Of a stretch of 33,364 nucleotides of DNA, positions 6,935-15,261 are shown in pieces. Each line of letters opens with the position of its first letter. The stretch's first letter is position 1. A program made the position numbers and the translations under genes. The notes under the pieces were generated by a model. The model was given only the letters and a program-made list of their open reading frames with translations, was not told where the DNA came from and ran no database searches. This stretch comes from Saprospiraceae bacterium. Its GTDB lineage: Bacteria; Bacteroidota; Bacteroidia; Chitinophagales; Saprospiraceae. The stretch covers positions 1 to 33,364 of the forward strand of contig JALWSS010000229.1 of the NCBI GenBank assembly GCA_026993525.1, in the 5' to 3' direction.

Positions 6935-7066
6935 TTCAAGGGATACCTGCCTGGCTCGGCAGACAGGGAATAGAGGTTTCCTAAACCTTAGATCCAGGTT
7001 CCCTGTCTGCCGCCAGCCAGGCAGGCTTGTCTGCCGCCAGCCAGGCAGGGAGTCCTGGTGGGGCTA
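6925..7066 (+). tRNA. tRNA-Arg(CCT)-like gene interrupted in D-loop and T-loop (copy 1)
   Basis: Every arm of the intact tRNA at 6452 is present, but two inserts break it. A 22-bp insert (6946-6967) lies in the D-loop after GGGATA. A 48-bp insert (7002-7049) lies in the T-loop between TTC and GAGT. The 48-bp insert is two tandem 24-mers, differing at one base, of the same palindrome in the opposite orientation. Removing both restores the tRNA except that the acceptor starts AA instead of GG, giving one mismatch. Anticodon arm is intact. Whether it is functional, processed or dead is open. Confidence 0.75.
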
Positions 7067-7071
7067 CTTGG

Positions 7072-7097
7072 GCCTGGCTGCAAGCTTGCAGCCAGGC
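7072..7097 (+). terminator. Perfect hairpin after interrupted tRNA (copy 1)
   Basis: Same 26-base palindrome as at 6529, followed by TTTGTTATT. Its CAGCCAGGC arm resembles part of the palindromes inserted in the tRNA loops. Confidence 0.7.
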
Positions 7098-7213
7098 TTT
7101 GTTATTGGAGGTTATTGGAGGGTTTTTCAAAGGTTTTAAGGGGGGTATTAAAGTATTTTTGGGCATTGAGAGATATTTAAAGCTCCAGCAATTGACCAAT
7201 GCCAAGAAGGTTT

Positions 7214-7477
7214 ATGAGTGAAGAGAAGTCATATACTGTTTATGCACTAGAAAGTGAGAAGAATGGTATGCTTTATATTGGATTTACGGAAGATGTTGAT
7301 CGTCGTTTGCGTGAACACAATGCAGGAAAATCCAAGTTTACCAAGGGATACAGGCCCTGGAAGTTGGTCTACACTGAAGTGATATATACCCGTGAAGAAG
7401 CCAGAAGGCGGGAAAAATATTTAAAAAGTACCACAGGTAAGAGGTGGCTGAAAACAAAATTAAATATAACCCCATAG
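7214..7477 (+). CDS. GIY-YIG nuclease family protein (copy 2)
   Basis: The protein is identical to the copy at 6671; only two silent DNA differences separate the genes (GTG/GTC and ACT/ACC). It has the same motifs (LYIGFTEDV, DRRLREHN, REEARRREKYLKS) and the same stop codon contributed by the following tRNA-like sequence. Two identical intact proteins beside a third, dead copy suggest recent duplication of the whole unit. An alternative start lies at 7199. Confidence 0.88.
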   Translation: MSEEKSYTVYALESEKNGMLYIGFTEDVDRRLREHNAGKSKFTKGYRPWKLVYTEVIYTREEARRREKYLKSTTGKRWLKTKLNITP

Positions 7478-7609
7478 TTCAAGGGATACCTGCCTGGCTC
7501 AGCAGACAGGGAATAGAGGTTTCCTAAACCTTAGATCCAGGTTCCCTGTCTGCCGCCAGCCAGGCAGGCTTGTCTGCCGCCAGCCAGGCAGGGAGTCCTG
7601 GTGGGGCTA
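7468..7609 (+). tRNA. tRNA-Arg(CCT)-like gene interrupted in D-loop and T-loop (copy 2)
   Basis: Same structure as the copy at 6925, exactly 543 bp downstream, with one base different in the D-loop insert (7501). Inserts are at 7489-7510 and 7545-7592. Anticodon CCT is preserved. A terminator hairpin follows at 7616. Confidence 0.75.
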
Positions 7610-7615
7610 CAAAAA

Positions 7616-7641
7616 GCCTGGCTGCAAGCTTGCAGCCAGGC
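7616..7641 (+). terminator. Perfect hairpin closing the tRNA/GIY-YIG array
   Basis: Third copy of the 26-base palindrome, followed by TTTGTTATT. After this point the unit decays into GGTTTTTT-rich sequence. Confidence 0.7.
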
Positions 7642-7644
7642 TTT

Positions 7645-7785
7645 GTTATTGGAGGTTGTTGGAGGGTTTTTCAAAGGTTTTTTTTGAGGTTGTTTGTAGG
7701 TTTTTTCCACGTCTTCGCCCGGGGGGGTTAAAGGAAACCTCCCCGAAAAACCTTCCAAAAAACCTGCAACAACCAATTAAAAAAC
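7645..7785. repeat. Long imperfect inverted repeat rich in GGTTTTTT/AAAAAACC
   Basis: The left arm (GGTTGTTTGTAGGTTTTTTC, from 7689) pairs imperfectly with the right arm (CCAAAAAACCTGCAACAACC, 7755-7774). The centre is a G-run/C-run stem at about 7721-7744. It occupies the gap after the tRNA array; 7786-7936 shows nothing I can assign. Similar AACCTCC/AAAAACC sequence precedes nifJ (about 15400-15510). Confidence 0.55.
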
Positions 7786-7936
7786 CTCATACTTAACATA
7801 AGATAGATTATTTACCTGCCATTTACCTGCCTGTTTTTTGTGCCAGAGGAGTTATAGTTCTCTGAAATACATTGGATTAGCTCAAAATGAATTAACTTGC
7901 AGGCGACCCAATGAAATTAATTAACCAGTTCGCACC

Positions 7937-8440
7937 ATGATGCATATCCTGACAAACAGCGTATGGGCGCTTTCTGTGTTGTTGGTGCTGCACCTTGCCG
8001 GGGAGGTCCGCAAAGGCACGGGCGTTGCGGAGCGCTATTGCAACAAAGAATACGCCTACTGTGTGCGCTACCCCGGATCGCTGTTTCCCCACAAACAACT
8101 TCTGCCTGACAGCAGTGGCATTGGCCTGCAACCCTACGACCGCTCAGCACTGGTAACGGTGCGGGGCGACCGCCAGGCGGCCGGAAAATCTCCACAGACT
8201 TATTTTGGGGAACAATTGCAAGCGCTGGCACCGCTACAGGACCGGATGACCATTCTGGACACCCTGTACGGCGACGATTATTACGAGGCGTATTTCACCT
8301 GGCAAACGGAGAGCATTTTTCACCAGGCCTTCTTTTTCGACGAGTATTGCGTCATAATGATTGCAAGGGTGCCCACCGACAGGCCCATGTTGCTGAAGCA
8401 AATCCGGCGGGAAGTGCAGCTCGAGTTTGAAGACCGCTGA
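7937..8440 (+). CDS. Secreted hypothetical protein
   Basis: 167 residues beginning with a signal peptide (MMHILTNSVWALSVLLVLHLAGEV), so probably exported. The mature part opens with YCNKEYAYCVRYPGSLF, a pattern I have seen in uncharacterised Bacteroidota secreted proteins with a CVxYP motif. There is no catalytic motif that I recognise. It ends three bases before the convergent ftsH stop. Start choice between two adjacent ATGs (7937, 7940) does not matter. Confidence 0.7.
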   Translation: MMHILTNSVWALSVLLVLHLAGEVRKGTGVAERYCNKEYAYCVRYPGSLFPHKQLLPDSSGIGLQPYDRSALVTVRGDRQAAGKSPQTYFGEQLQALAPLQDRMTILDTLYGDDYYEAYFTWQTESIFHQAFFFDEYCVIMIARVPTDRPMLLKQIRREVQLEFEDR

Positions 8441-8443
8441 GCC

Positions 8444-10393
8444 CTATTCGTCTTCCTTTTTGCCTTCGGAAAACTTGGAGACCGGCTTTTGGGGCCGCTC
8501 CCCGAAGATCTTTTCCAGGTCGTCCTTCATCACCACTTCCTTTTCCAGCAGCAAACGGGCCAGCGTGTCAAGCTCGTCGCGGTGCTCCCTCAAAATGGCT
8601 TTGGTGCGCTCATAGGCCTTCTCCACGATCTTGCTCACCTCGCGGTCAATTTTCTCGGCGGTGGCTTCGCTGTAAGGCTTTGTAAGCATCTGCTCGTAGC
8701 GGCCGGTGCTGTCGTAAAAGCTGATGTTGCCAATTTCTTCGTCGAGGCCGTAATAGGCCACCATCATGTAAGCTTGTTTGGTCACTTTTTCCAGGTCGTC
8801 CAGCGCCCCGGAAGTGATCTCGCCAAACACCACCTCTTCGGCGGCGCGGCCGCCAAGGGCTGCGCACAGTCGGTCGAAGAACTGCTGCCGGGTGTACAGC
8901 ACCTGCTCTTGCGGCAGGTACCAGGCAGCGCCCAGTGATTTGCCCCTGGGCACTATGGAAACTTTGAGGAGTTTATCGGCATGGGGCAGGTACCAGCTCA
9001 CCGTGGCGTGTCCGGCCTCGTGGTACGCAACCGTTCTTTTTTCTTCGTCGGAAATGATCTTGCTCTTTCGTTCCAGGCCGGCTATCACCCGGTCAATGGC
9101 ATCGAAAAAATCCTTCATCGAGATGGATTTTTTTCCTCGCCTGGCGGCAATGAGGGCCGCTTCGTTGCAGATATTGGCAATGTCAGCCCCGGAGAAACCA
9201 GGGGTTTGTGCAGCGAGGGTCTCAATGCTGATGTCCCTTCTGAGCTTGAGCGGCTTCATGTGAACCCTGAAAATGGCTTTCCGCTCCTCGAGGGTGGGCA
9301 ACTCCAGGTAGATCTGCCGGTCGAAACGGCCGGGGCGCAGCAGGGCACGGTCCAGGATTTCGCCCCTGTTGGTGGCGGCCAGCACGATGACGCCGGCATT
9401 GGCGCCAAAGCCGTCCATTTCGGTGAGCAACTGGTTGAGGGTATTCTCGCGTTCGTCGTTGGCCTGAAAGGAGGCAGCGCGCCCTCGGCTGCGCCCGATG
9501 GCGTCTATCTCGTCAATAAAGATGATGCTGGGCGCACTTTGTTTGGCCTTGCGGAAGAGGTCGCGCACCCGCGAGGCCCCTACCCCAACGAACATTTCGA
9601 CGAACTCGGAACCGGACATGCTGAAAAACGGAACGCCGGCCTCGCCGGCCACGGCCCGGGCCAACAGCGTTTTACCGGTGCCGGGAGGGCCCACAAGCAG
9701 GACACCCTTCGGGATCTTGGCGCCCAGCCGGGTGTATCGCTCCGGATTTTTCAGGAAGTCCACAATCTCGCGCACCTCCACTTTCACCTCTTCCAGGCCG
9801 GCTATGTCGTCGAAAGTGACCGAGCCGGTTTCCTTTTTGAAGGGCTGTGCGGAGGATTTTCCGAAGTCAAAAGGATTGACGCCCCCGCCACCGCCGGGTC
9901 GCATGCGGTTCATCAGGAAAATCCACAGGCCGATGAACAGCACAAATGGCAGTAACCAGGCAAATATGGAACCGATCCAGTCCGTGCGTTGCTCATAGCT
10001 GATTTCGATGTGCTGGTCGTTGGGCAGGCCCTCCTGGGCTTCGTCCAGCATTTTTTCAAAGTTCTCCAACGAGCCGATTGAAACCTGGAAATGCGGGCCC
10101 GGATTGGATTTGCTGAGTTCGCTGTACTCTTCTGTTCCCAGTTTGTCCTTTTTGATGAAGACTTCTGCGTACTCCTTGTTGACGACGACGATCTTTTCGA
10201 TGTCTCCGCTGGTCAGTAATTCGTTTCTGAACTCCGTCAGGCTGATATCTTCTGGCTTAACCTGGAAAAAAGTATAGGTAACCTGCCAGAGGATGATACC
10301 GATGAGCAGGAAATAGATCCACGACATCCCGTTGCCACCAAATGGAGATCGTTTCGGAGTTGGTTCTTTATGGTCTTGTGGTACTTTGGCCAT
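8444..10393 (-). CDS. ftsH: ATP-dependent zinc metalloprotease FtsH
   Basis: 649-residue membrane-anchored AAA+ protease that degrades misfolded membrane proteins and short-lived regulators. Features in order: membrane segment about 24-41, extracytoplasmic domain, second segment about 140-161, a Gly-rich linker, Walker A GPPGTGKT (235-242), Walker B IFIDEID (D294-E295), second-region-of-homology [10 protein letters not shown], and the zinc site HEAGH (458-462). Length is usual. The periplasmic domain is fairly long, as in other Bacteroidota FtsH. Monocistronic, with a 5' leader carrying a hairpin (10470-10489). Confidence 0.97.
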   Translation of the reverse strand: MAKVPQDHKEPTPKRSPFGGNGMSWIYFLLIGIILWQVTYTFFQVKPEDISLTEFRNELLTSGDIEKIVVVNKEYAEVFIKKDKLGTEEYSELSKSNPGPHFQVSIGSLENFEKMLDEAQEGLPNDQHIEISYEQRTDWIGSIFAWLLPFVLFIGLWIFLMNRMRPGGGGGVNPFDFGKSSAQPFKKETGSVTFDDIAGLEEVKVEVREIVDFLKNPERYTRLGAKIPKGVLLVGPPGTGKTLLARAVAGEAGVPFFSMSGSEFVEMFVGVGASRVRDLFRKAKQSAPSIIFIDEIDAIGRSRGRAASFQANDERENTLNQLLTEMDGFGANAGVIVLAATNRGEILDRALLRPGRFDRQIYLELPTLEERKAIFRVHMKPLKLRRDISIETLAAQTPGFSGADIANICNEAALIAARRGKKSISMKDFFDAIDRVIAGLERKSKIISDEEKRTVAYHEAGHATVSWYLPHADKLLKVSIVPRGKSLGAAWYLPQEQVLYTRQQFFDRLCAALGGRAAEEVVFGEITSGALDDLEKVTKQAYMMVAYYGLDEEIGNISFYDSTGRYEQMLTKPYSEATAEKIDREVSKIVEKAYERTKAILREHRDELDTLARLLLEKEVVMKDDLEKIFGERPQKPVSKFSEGKKEDE

Positions 10394-10469
10394 GCAAGCT
10401 CTTTTGAGTTTTATTCCGGCAGAATCTGTTCGTAAAAAAAAACAGATGAAGTAACGATTGAGCTGCCGT

Positions 10470-10489
10470 GTAGTTCTACACAGAACTAC
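10470..10489 (-). promoter_or_regulatory. Hairpin in ftsH leader
   Basis: GTAGTTCT and AGAACTAC form a perfect 8-bp stem with a four-base loop, about 80 bases upstream of the ftsH start. It could be an operator, an RNA structure or an attenuation element. Confidence 0.45.
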
Positions 10490-10499
10490 AAATGAGCTT

Positions 10500-10507
10500 G
10501 CAAGATA
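10500..10507 (-). promoter_or_regulatory. Possible ftsH -7 element (TATCTTGC)
   Basis: TATCTTGC on the minus strand resembles the TAnnTTTG element with one deviation. I see no good -33 box. If used, the leader is about 100 bases long and includes the hairpin at 10470-10489. Confidence 0.3.
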
Positions 10508-10542
10508 GCCAGACTGTGAAAATTGGGGCTACCTGATGTTTG

Positions 10543-12966
10543 TCAGGGCTTCCAGAAGCGCTGCGTCAGCGGTGTTCCGGATGCCGAACGCACCTGCAAA
10601 AAATAAATACCGGGGGGCAAACCGGTCAGGTCCAGGGCCATTTCGCCGTTGCCGGCAATGAATTCCCCGGCGGCATGTTTGCGAAGCTGACCTGCGCTGT
10701 CGCAAATGGAGAATTCGAGCAGTTGCCTGGCGGGTGTGAAGATATTGACCCGCAGTTGCTCCTGCGTTGCCCTTAGCCCGTTGATCTGAAAACTTCCCAA
10801 AGGCACCTGGACAGCCACAACCGGGCTGTACCTGTAGTTGCCGTCAAAATCGTTTTGCCGAAGGCGATAATAAAGCAAACCGGCCGGCGGCATGCTGTCG
10901 GTAAAACGATAGTGCCCCTCCCCCACCGCAGGCACAACCGCTGTTTGCACAAAATCATCGCCACTGCTGCGTTCCACCACGTATTCCTTCAGGTTTTCTT
11001 CACCTTCGGCAATCCAGTCGAGGCGGACCATGCCACTGTGGTACCGGGCCGAAAAATCCACAAGCTCCACCGGCAGCGGCATTCCCTGTGAGGCCTTGAT
11101 GACCGCCAGCGAAAAACGCGGCAGTGTGAGGGTCAGGTTATCGTTGCTGACCGGCAGCGACTGGTAGGAATAAATTACGGGGGGTGCCGGCAGCGAGTCG
11201 GCGTAGAGCAGTTCCACCTGTGCCGATTGAATTTGCCAGGATGCCGGAAATTGCACGGTCAGCGGCTGTGTGTGTTCATCGTCGCGGTTGATGACGAGCA
11301 GGTTGTAATAATTGCTGTCGGGGTCCACCCCACCCCACATTTGCAAAGCATCCACCTGTTGGGTGCCGCCCTGCTGGTTCAGAATACTGATTTGAGGCAT
11401 GTTGCTCACATTGCTGACCGGAAACAATTTCCTGCCGATGCTTTCCATGACCATCAGCGCAGCGTAGCCCTCATTGCCGGTATAAAAGTTTCCGTTGATG
11501 GAGTGAAACAAGTGGATAAAATTGTTTCCGGAAGCCTGAAGCCCGAAGTGATTGATGGTGCGGATGTCAAGCTCATTGTTGACGATGCTCTCCAGCATAT
11601 TGGCCCAAAAACCGGCCACATAAACAGACGAGGCAATGCCGTCGAACTGGTGGTTGGCAGGGCATTCGTCGCAAAGGGCGATGTTCCACTCCGTGTAGCC
11701 AAAACCCACATCAGAGGGGATTCCCCAGTTGCTCTCCCGCTGGTCCCACGTTGCCTGGTCTTCCAGAAATCCCTGCTTTTTAAATACGGGCAGGTAGGCC
11801 ACTTCCGAAAAGTATCCCCCCTGGGCCAACGGTTTCGAAAGGTTTGTGGGATAATTGTGTTCCACCATAAAATCCGGCGGGCTGGCCGCAAAGTCAGACT
11901 GAAAATCCGGATCATCGGCCAGGGGCGGTTTCACTTTGGTGGCATAGCCAATCTCAATGGTCGGGTCTGCGGCTTTCATGGCATCCCTGAAAGCAAAAGC
12001 GCCGGCGTGGTTGATGCTGTTGTATTCAACCAGCACGGCTGCACCGGCCGGCACCCCACCGGATGGATAAATAAAAACCACGGAATCGGTCCAGGAAAAT
12101 TCTGAAGCAGAGAGCGCATTCCAGGAATTGGTCAACGAATCGTAAATCTCACATTGTGAGGCGTTGTTTTTTGCCCACGGGTAGTCAAAATCTGGCGTCA
12201 GCCAAACGCGTACCCCCTGTGGATCGGTGGTATCCAGTTCCGGAAAGTCCACCGGTACAATCAATGTGTCGGAGGCCGTCTGGGTGAAGACCTTGGTGCC
12301 AAGAACAGCTGTGAACAAATCCAGCCCGCCGATGGTGTCCACCCAGCCCTGGCGCCAAAAGCTGCCCCCGTAGTAGTACAGGCTGTCTGCTGTTTCCTTC
12401 GGGAAATTCTGCACCGTTGGACAACGGAATTTGATCTGGCTTTGCCAGCCCAGCCACGACCAGGCAAAGCCCCATGCATCGGTCACTTCGTTGCCGATTT
12501 CCCAGTATTTGACATTGATGGGGTTGGGGTCGCCCAGCAATGCCTGGCGCTGGGTCTGCCAGTAGGTATCGGTTGAGTTGCAAAAGCGCACGAAGTCGGC
12601 GGCGCTCTCCGGGGTGCCGTTGCCGAAGTTCACCACTATTTGCAAGGAGGCATCGTGCTGGCGGATGAAACTCACTGCGTTTTTGAGGTTGAACTGGTTG
12701 GTCTGGCTCAGTTGTTCCTGCCAGTCGAAGTTGTTGGCTTCATTGCCAAAAGGCCAGCGCAACGGCCCTGCGTGCAGCTTCGGAAAAGTGGCCTGAAAAT
12801 CCGGGTTGTTTACCCAGTCCATGTTCGCTGAGGCAGCCTGGTTGTGGCCCCGCCAACTGTCGGGCACGTCATATACCGCAGGGTTGTCGGGCAAAACCAC
12901 CGTGGTTTGCGTTTGCGCAGCGAAAGACAAAACAGTAAAAAGAATGAAGGGTAAGAGCAGTCTCAT
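10543..12966 (-). CDS. Secreted GH51/GH39-like glycoside hydrolase with T9SS sorting domain
   Basis: 807 residues. Signal peptide MRLLLPFILFTVLSFAAQTQ. Then a (beta/alpha)8 hydrolase with the acid/base motif VKYWEIGNEV (Glu near 155) and probable nucleophile motif GFGYTEWN (Glu near 425). This resembles alpha-L-arabinofuranosidases of GH51, although GH39 or an uncharacterised clan-A family is possible. A beta-sandwich and a fibronectin-like segment (VELVDFSARYHSGMVRLDW) follow. The C-terminus (LTGLPPGIYFLQVRS...LTQRFWKP) is a type A T9SS sorting domain, predicting export and surface attachment. The role would be hydrolysis of arabinose-containing polysaccharide or a related glycan; the substrate is inference. 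No SusC/SusD pair is nearby. Confidence 0.78.
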   Translation of the reverse strand: MRLLLPFILFTVLSFAAQTQTTVVLPDNPAVYDVPDSWRGHNQAASANMDWVNNPDFQATFPKLHAGPLRWPFGNEANNFDWQEQLSQTNQFNLKNAVSFIRQHDASLQIVVNFGNGTPESAADFVRFCNSTDTYWQTQRQALLGDPNPINVKYWEIGNEVTDAWGFAWSWLGWQSQIKFRCPTVQNFPKETADSLYYYGGSFWRQGWVDTIGGLDLFTAVLGTKVFTQTASDTLIVPVDFPELDTTDPQGVRVWLTPDFDYPWAKNNASQCEIYDSLTNSWNALSASEFSWTDSVVFIYPSGGVPAGAAVLVEYNSINHAGAFAFRDAMKAADPTIEIGYATKVKPPLADDPDFQSDFAASPPDFMVEHNYPTNLSKPLAQGGYFSEVAYLPVFKKQGFLEDQATWDQRESNWGIPSDVGFGYTEWNIALCDECPANHQFDGIASSVYVAGFWANMLESIVNNELDIRTINHFGLQASGNNFIHLFHSINGNFYTGNEGYAALMVMESIGRKLFPVSNVSNMPQISILNQQGGTQQVDALQMWGGVDPDSNYYNLLVINRDDEHTQPLTVQFPASWQIQSAQVELLYADSLPAPPVIYSYQSLPVSNDNLTLTLPRFSLAVIKASQGMPLPVELVDFSARYHSGMVRLDWIAEGEENLKEYVVERSSGDDFVQTAVVPAVGEGHYRFTDSMPPAGLLYYRLRQNDFDGNYRYSPVVAVQVPLGSFQINGLRATQEQLRVNIFTPARQLLEFSICDSAGQLRKHAAGEFIAGNGEMALDLTGLPPGIYFLQVRSASGTPLTQRFWKP

Positions 12967-13073
12967 ATCGGCTTTATTTTGTGTGCAAAGGTCAATATCA
13001 GGTTACAGCCGGATGAGCGGGAGAGGCTTTGTTTGTGTGTGAATAATTGGTGTTTTTTGTCGCAAAATGGTTG

Positions 13074-13090
13074 CCTTCGCTTCGCAAAAC
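13074..13090 (+). repeat. CTTCGCTTCGC boundary motif, upstream of DUF1801 gene
   Basis: CCTTCGCTTCGCAAAAC lies nine bases before the DUF1801 start. A second copy follows that gene at 13473. The same motif recurs four times between 22.9 and 28.4 kb. Confidence 0.55.
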
Positions 13091-13099
13091 CGTTGAAAC

Positions 13100-13465
13100 A
13101 TGAGCGCTGTAGATGATTTTATCGCCGACCTTCCAACTGCCGAACGCCAATTGATGGAAGTGCTCCGCAGCCTGGTGCTGGACACCCTGCCGGAGGCGCG
13201 GGAGCAATTGGCGTACGGAGTTCCCTTTTATTACCTCCGCCGGCGGGTGTGCTACCTGTGGCCGGCCTCGGTGAGCGGCAGCGGGGCCCGGGAGGGGGTG
13301 GTAATGGGCTTCTGCCGCGGACACCTGCTGAGCAACGAAGACGGCCTGCTGCACTCCGGAAACCGCAAAGAAGTCAGCAATGTGGTTTTCACCACTCTGA
13401 ATCAAATCAACCCCGGAGCCATCGAAAAATGCCTCCTGGAGGCCGCCATTGTTGACGCCCTGTAA
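13100..13465 (+). CDS. DUF1801 domain-containing protein
   Basis: 121 residues of the YdhG/DUF1801 type. Recognisable pieces are SAVDDFIADLPTAERQLMEVLRSLVLDTLPEAREQLAYGVPFYY, the core strand VCYLWPA, VMGFCRGHLL, and the closing helix. Function is unknown; the fold is related to frataxin-like/iron-chaperone annotations in databases, which are weak. Cytoplasmic, no signal. The gene is framed on both sides, in the same orientation, by the CTTCGCTTCGC motif. Confidence 0.8.
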   Translation: MSAVDDFIADLPTAERQLMEVLRSLVLDTLPEAREQLAYGVPFYYLRRRVCYLWPASVSGSGAREGVVMGFCRGHLLSNEDGLLHSGNRKEVSNVVFTTLNQINPGAIEKCLLEAAIVDAL

Positions 13466-13472
13466 ACCTTCT

Positions 13473-13490
13473 TTCTTCGCTTCGCAAAAA
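13473..13490 (+). repeat. CTTCGCTTCGC boundary motif, downstream of DUF1801 gene
   Basis: TTCTTCGCTTCGCAAAAA begins about eight bases after the DUF1801 stop, in the same orientation as the copy at 13074. Confidence 0.55.
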
Positions 13491-13627
13491 CAGGGTGACA
13501 AATCTCACCCCTTTCCCACCTGCAATTGTCATTTTGAGGCCTTTGACGCCCCTCTACTTTTAGCGCTCCGAGCCGCAAACATCAGCGACTCCCGCCCTTG
13601 CCAATACCATCCATCAATACCGACACC

Positions 13628-15256
13628 ATGGATAAAATGAAAGAGCTGACAGGCCCCGTTGACCTGCTCGAACACGCCGAAGGGGCAGGACCCATCAGAC
13701 GGAAGATCCCCAAATACGTTGACTTTCTGCCGCCCTGCAACAACGCCTGCCCCGCCGGTGAAAACATCCAGGCATGGCTGGCCCTGGCACAGGAGGGCAA
13801 GTACGAAGAAGCCTGGCACAAACTGACCGAAGAGAACCCCCTGCCGGCCATCATGGGGCGCGTTTGCTACCACCCCTGTGAAGATTCCTGCAACCGCACG
13901 CACATTGACCAGAGCGTGAGCATACACGCCGTGGAGCGCTTCCTCGGCGACGAGGCCCTGAAAAACGGCTGGAAACCGCGCATCCTGAAACCCGACAGCG
14001 GAAAGAAAGTGCTCATCATCGGTGCCGGCCCTTCAGGGCTCTCAGCGGCCTGGCACCTGCGCAGGCTGGGCCACGAAGTGGAAGTGCTCGAAGCCGGCCC
14101 CGTTGCCGGTGGTATGATGCACTTCGGAATACCGGCTTACCGCATGCCCCGCAAAGAACTGGAAGCCGAAGCCCGGCGCATTGCAGACATGGGCGTGAAA
14201 TTCACCTTCAACCACCGTGTCAATGACGTGATCCGGGAAAAGGAAGAAGGCGGCTTTGATGCGGTGTTCCTGGCCATCGGTGCCCATATCTCCAAAAACG
14301 TGGACATCCCCGCCCGCGACGCCGGCCCCATGCTGGATGCCCTTTCTTTCCTCAAAAGCGTGGAAGAAGGCGAAGCTCCAAAACTGGGCCGCCGCGTGGC
14401 CATCTACGGTGGTGGCAACACCGCCATGGACGCTGCCCGCACCGCCAGGCGCCTCGGCTACGAACCCCTCATCATTTACCGAAGGGACCGAAAACACATG
14501 CCCGCACACGAATTTGAAGCCGATGAAGCACTGGCCGAAGGCGTAAAGATCAACTGGCTGCGCACCATCAAGATGATTGACAAAGACACCTTCACCGTGG
14601 AGGTGATGCGCATCAACGACCAGGGCCGCCCCGAACCCACCGGCGAATTTGAAACCCTGGAAGCGGATTCGCTCATCCTCGCACTCGGCCAGGAAACCGA
14701 TACCAGCTTCCTGGAGGGCATTCCCGGCCTGCAATTCGACCGGGACGGCCGCGTGAAAGTGGGACCCAACATGATGACCGGCTACGATGGCCTCTTTGCC
14801 GGCGGCGACATGGTGCCCGGCGACAGAACCGTGACGGTGGCCGTGGGCCACGGGAAAAAAGCCGCCCGCCACATAGATGCCTGGCTGCACGGCACCACTT
14901 ATGAAAAGGAACCCAAACACCCCGTCGTTGGTCCGGAGCGCCTCAAAATGTGGTTCAAAACGGACGCACCTCAAAAGGAACAACCCGCACTGCCGCCGGA
15001 AGCACGACAGGGTTTTGAAGAGGTGCTGAAAGGCCTGACGGAAGAGGAAGCACGCTACGAAGCCCAGCGCTGCCTTTCCTGCGGCAACTGCTTCGAATGC
15101 GACGGCTGTTACGGCGCTTGCCCCGAAGGGGCGATCATAAAACTGGGCCCCGGCAAACGCTACAAATTCGACTACACCCTGTGCACCGGCTGTGCCGTGT
15201 GTTACGAACAATGCCCCTGCTACGCCATTGAAATGGAACCGGTGACGGCCCTGTAG
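13628..15256 (+). CDS. GltD-like FAD/NAD(P) oxidoreductase with C-terminal 4Fe-4S domains
   Basis: 542 residues. The N-terminal GltD-type iron-sulfur domain is present (PPCNNACPAGENI near 36, then CYHPCEDSCNR). The FAD site is GAGPSGLSAAWHL (about 131), the NADPH site YGGGNTAMDAARTARRLG (about 259), and a second flavin motif is FAGGDMVPGD. Two ferredoxin-type clusters end the protein (CLSCGNCFECDGC near 482; CTGCAVCYEQCPC near 518). The layout matches enzymes moving electrons between NAD(P)H and ferredoxin rather than true glutamate synthase, since no large subunit is present. Next to nifJ, it probably recycles the ferredoxin reduced by NifJ. Start at the ATG at 13628, not an upstream TTG. 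Confidence 0.85.
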   Translation: MDKMKELTGPVDLLEHAEGAGPIRRKIPKYVDFLPPCNNACPAGENIQAWLALAQEGKYEEAWHKLTEENPLPAIMGRVCYHPCEDSCNRTHIDQSVSIHAVERFLGDEALKNGWKPRILKPDSGKKVLIIGAGPSGLSAAWHLRRLGHEVEVLEAGPVAGGMMHFGIPAYRMPRKELEAEARRIADMGVKFTFNHRVNDVIREKEEGGFDAVFLAIGAHISKNVDIPARDAGPMLDALSFLKSVEEGEAPKLGRRVAIYGGGNTAMDAARTARRLGYEPLIIYRRDRKHMPAHEFEADEALAEGVKINWLRTIKMIDKDTFTVEVMRINDQGRPEPTGEFETLEADSLILALGQETDTSFLEGIPGLQFDRDGRVKVGPNMMTGYDGLFAGGDMVPGDRTVTVAVGHGKKAARHIDAWLHGTTYEKEPKHPVVGPERLKMWFKTDAPQKEQPALPPEARQGFEEVLKGLTEEEARYEAQRCLSCGNCFECDGCYGACPEGAIIKLGPGKRYKFDYTLCTGCAVCYEQCPCYAIEMEPVTAL

Positions 15257-15261
15257 CCGGG

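Larger units (their letters stand above)
6524..7609. repeat. Tandem 543-bp direct repeat (two units)
   Basis: 6524-7066 and 7067-7609 are near-identical units of exactly 543 bp. Each contains terminator hairpin, spacer, GIY-YIG gene and interrupted tRNA-Arg. I see three differences: 6826 g versus 7369 c, 6847 t versus 7390 c, and 6958 g versus 7501 a. The two inside the nuclease gene are silent. A third, diverging unit start (terminator plus spacer) follows at 7616. Confidence 0.9.
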
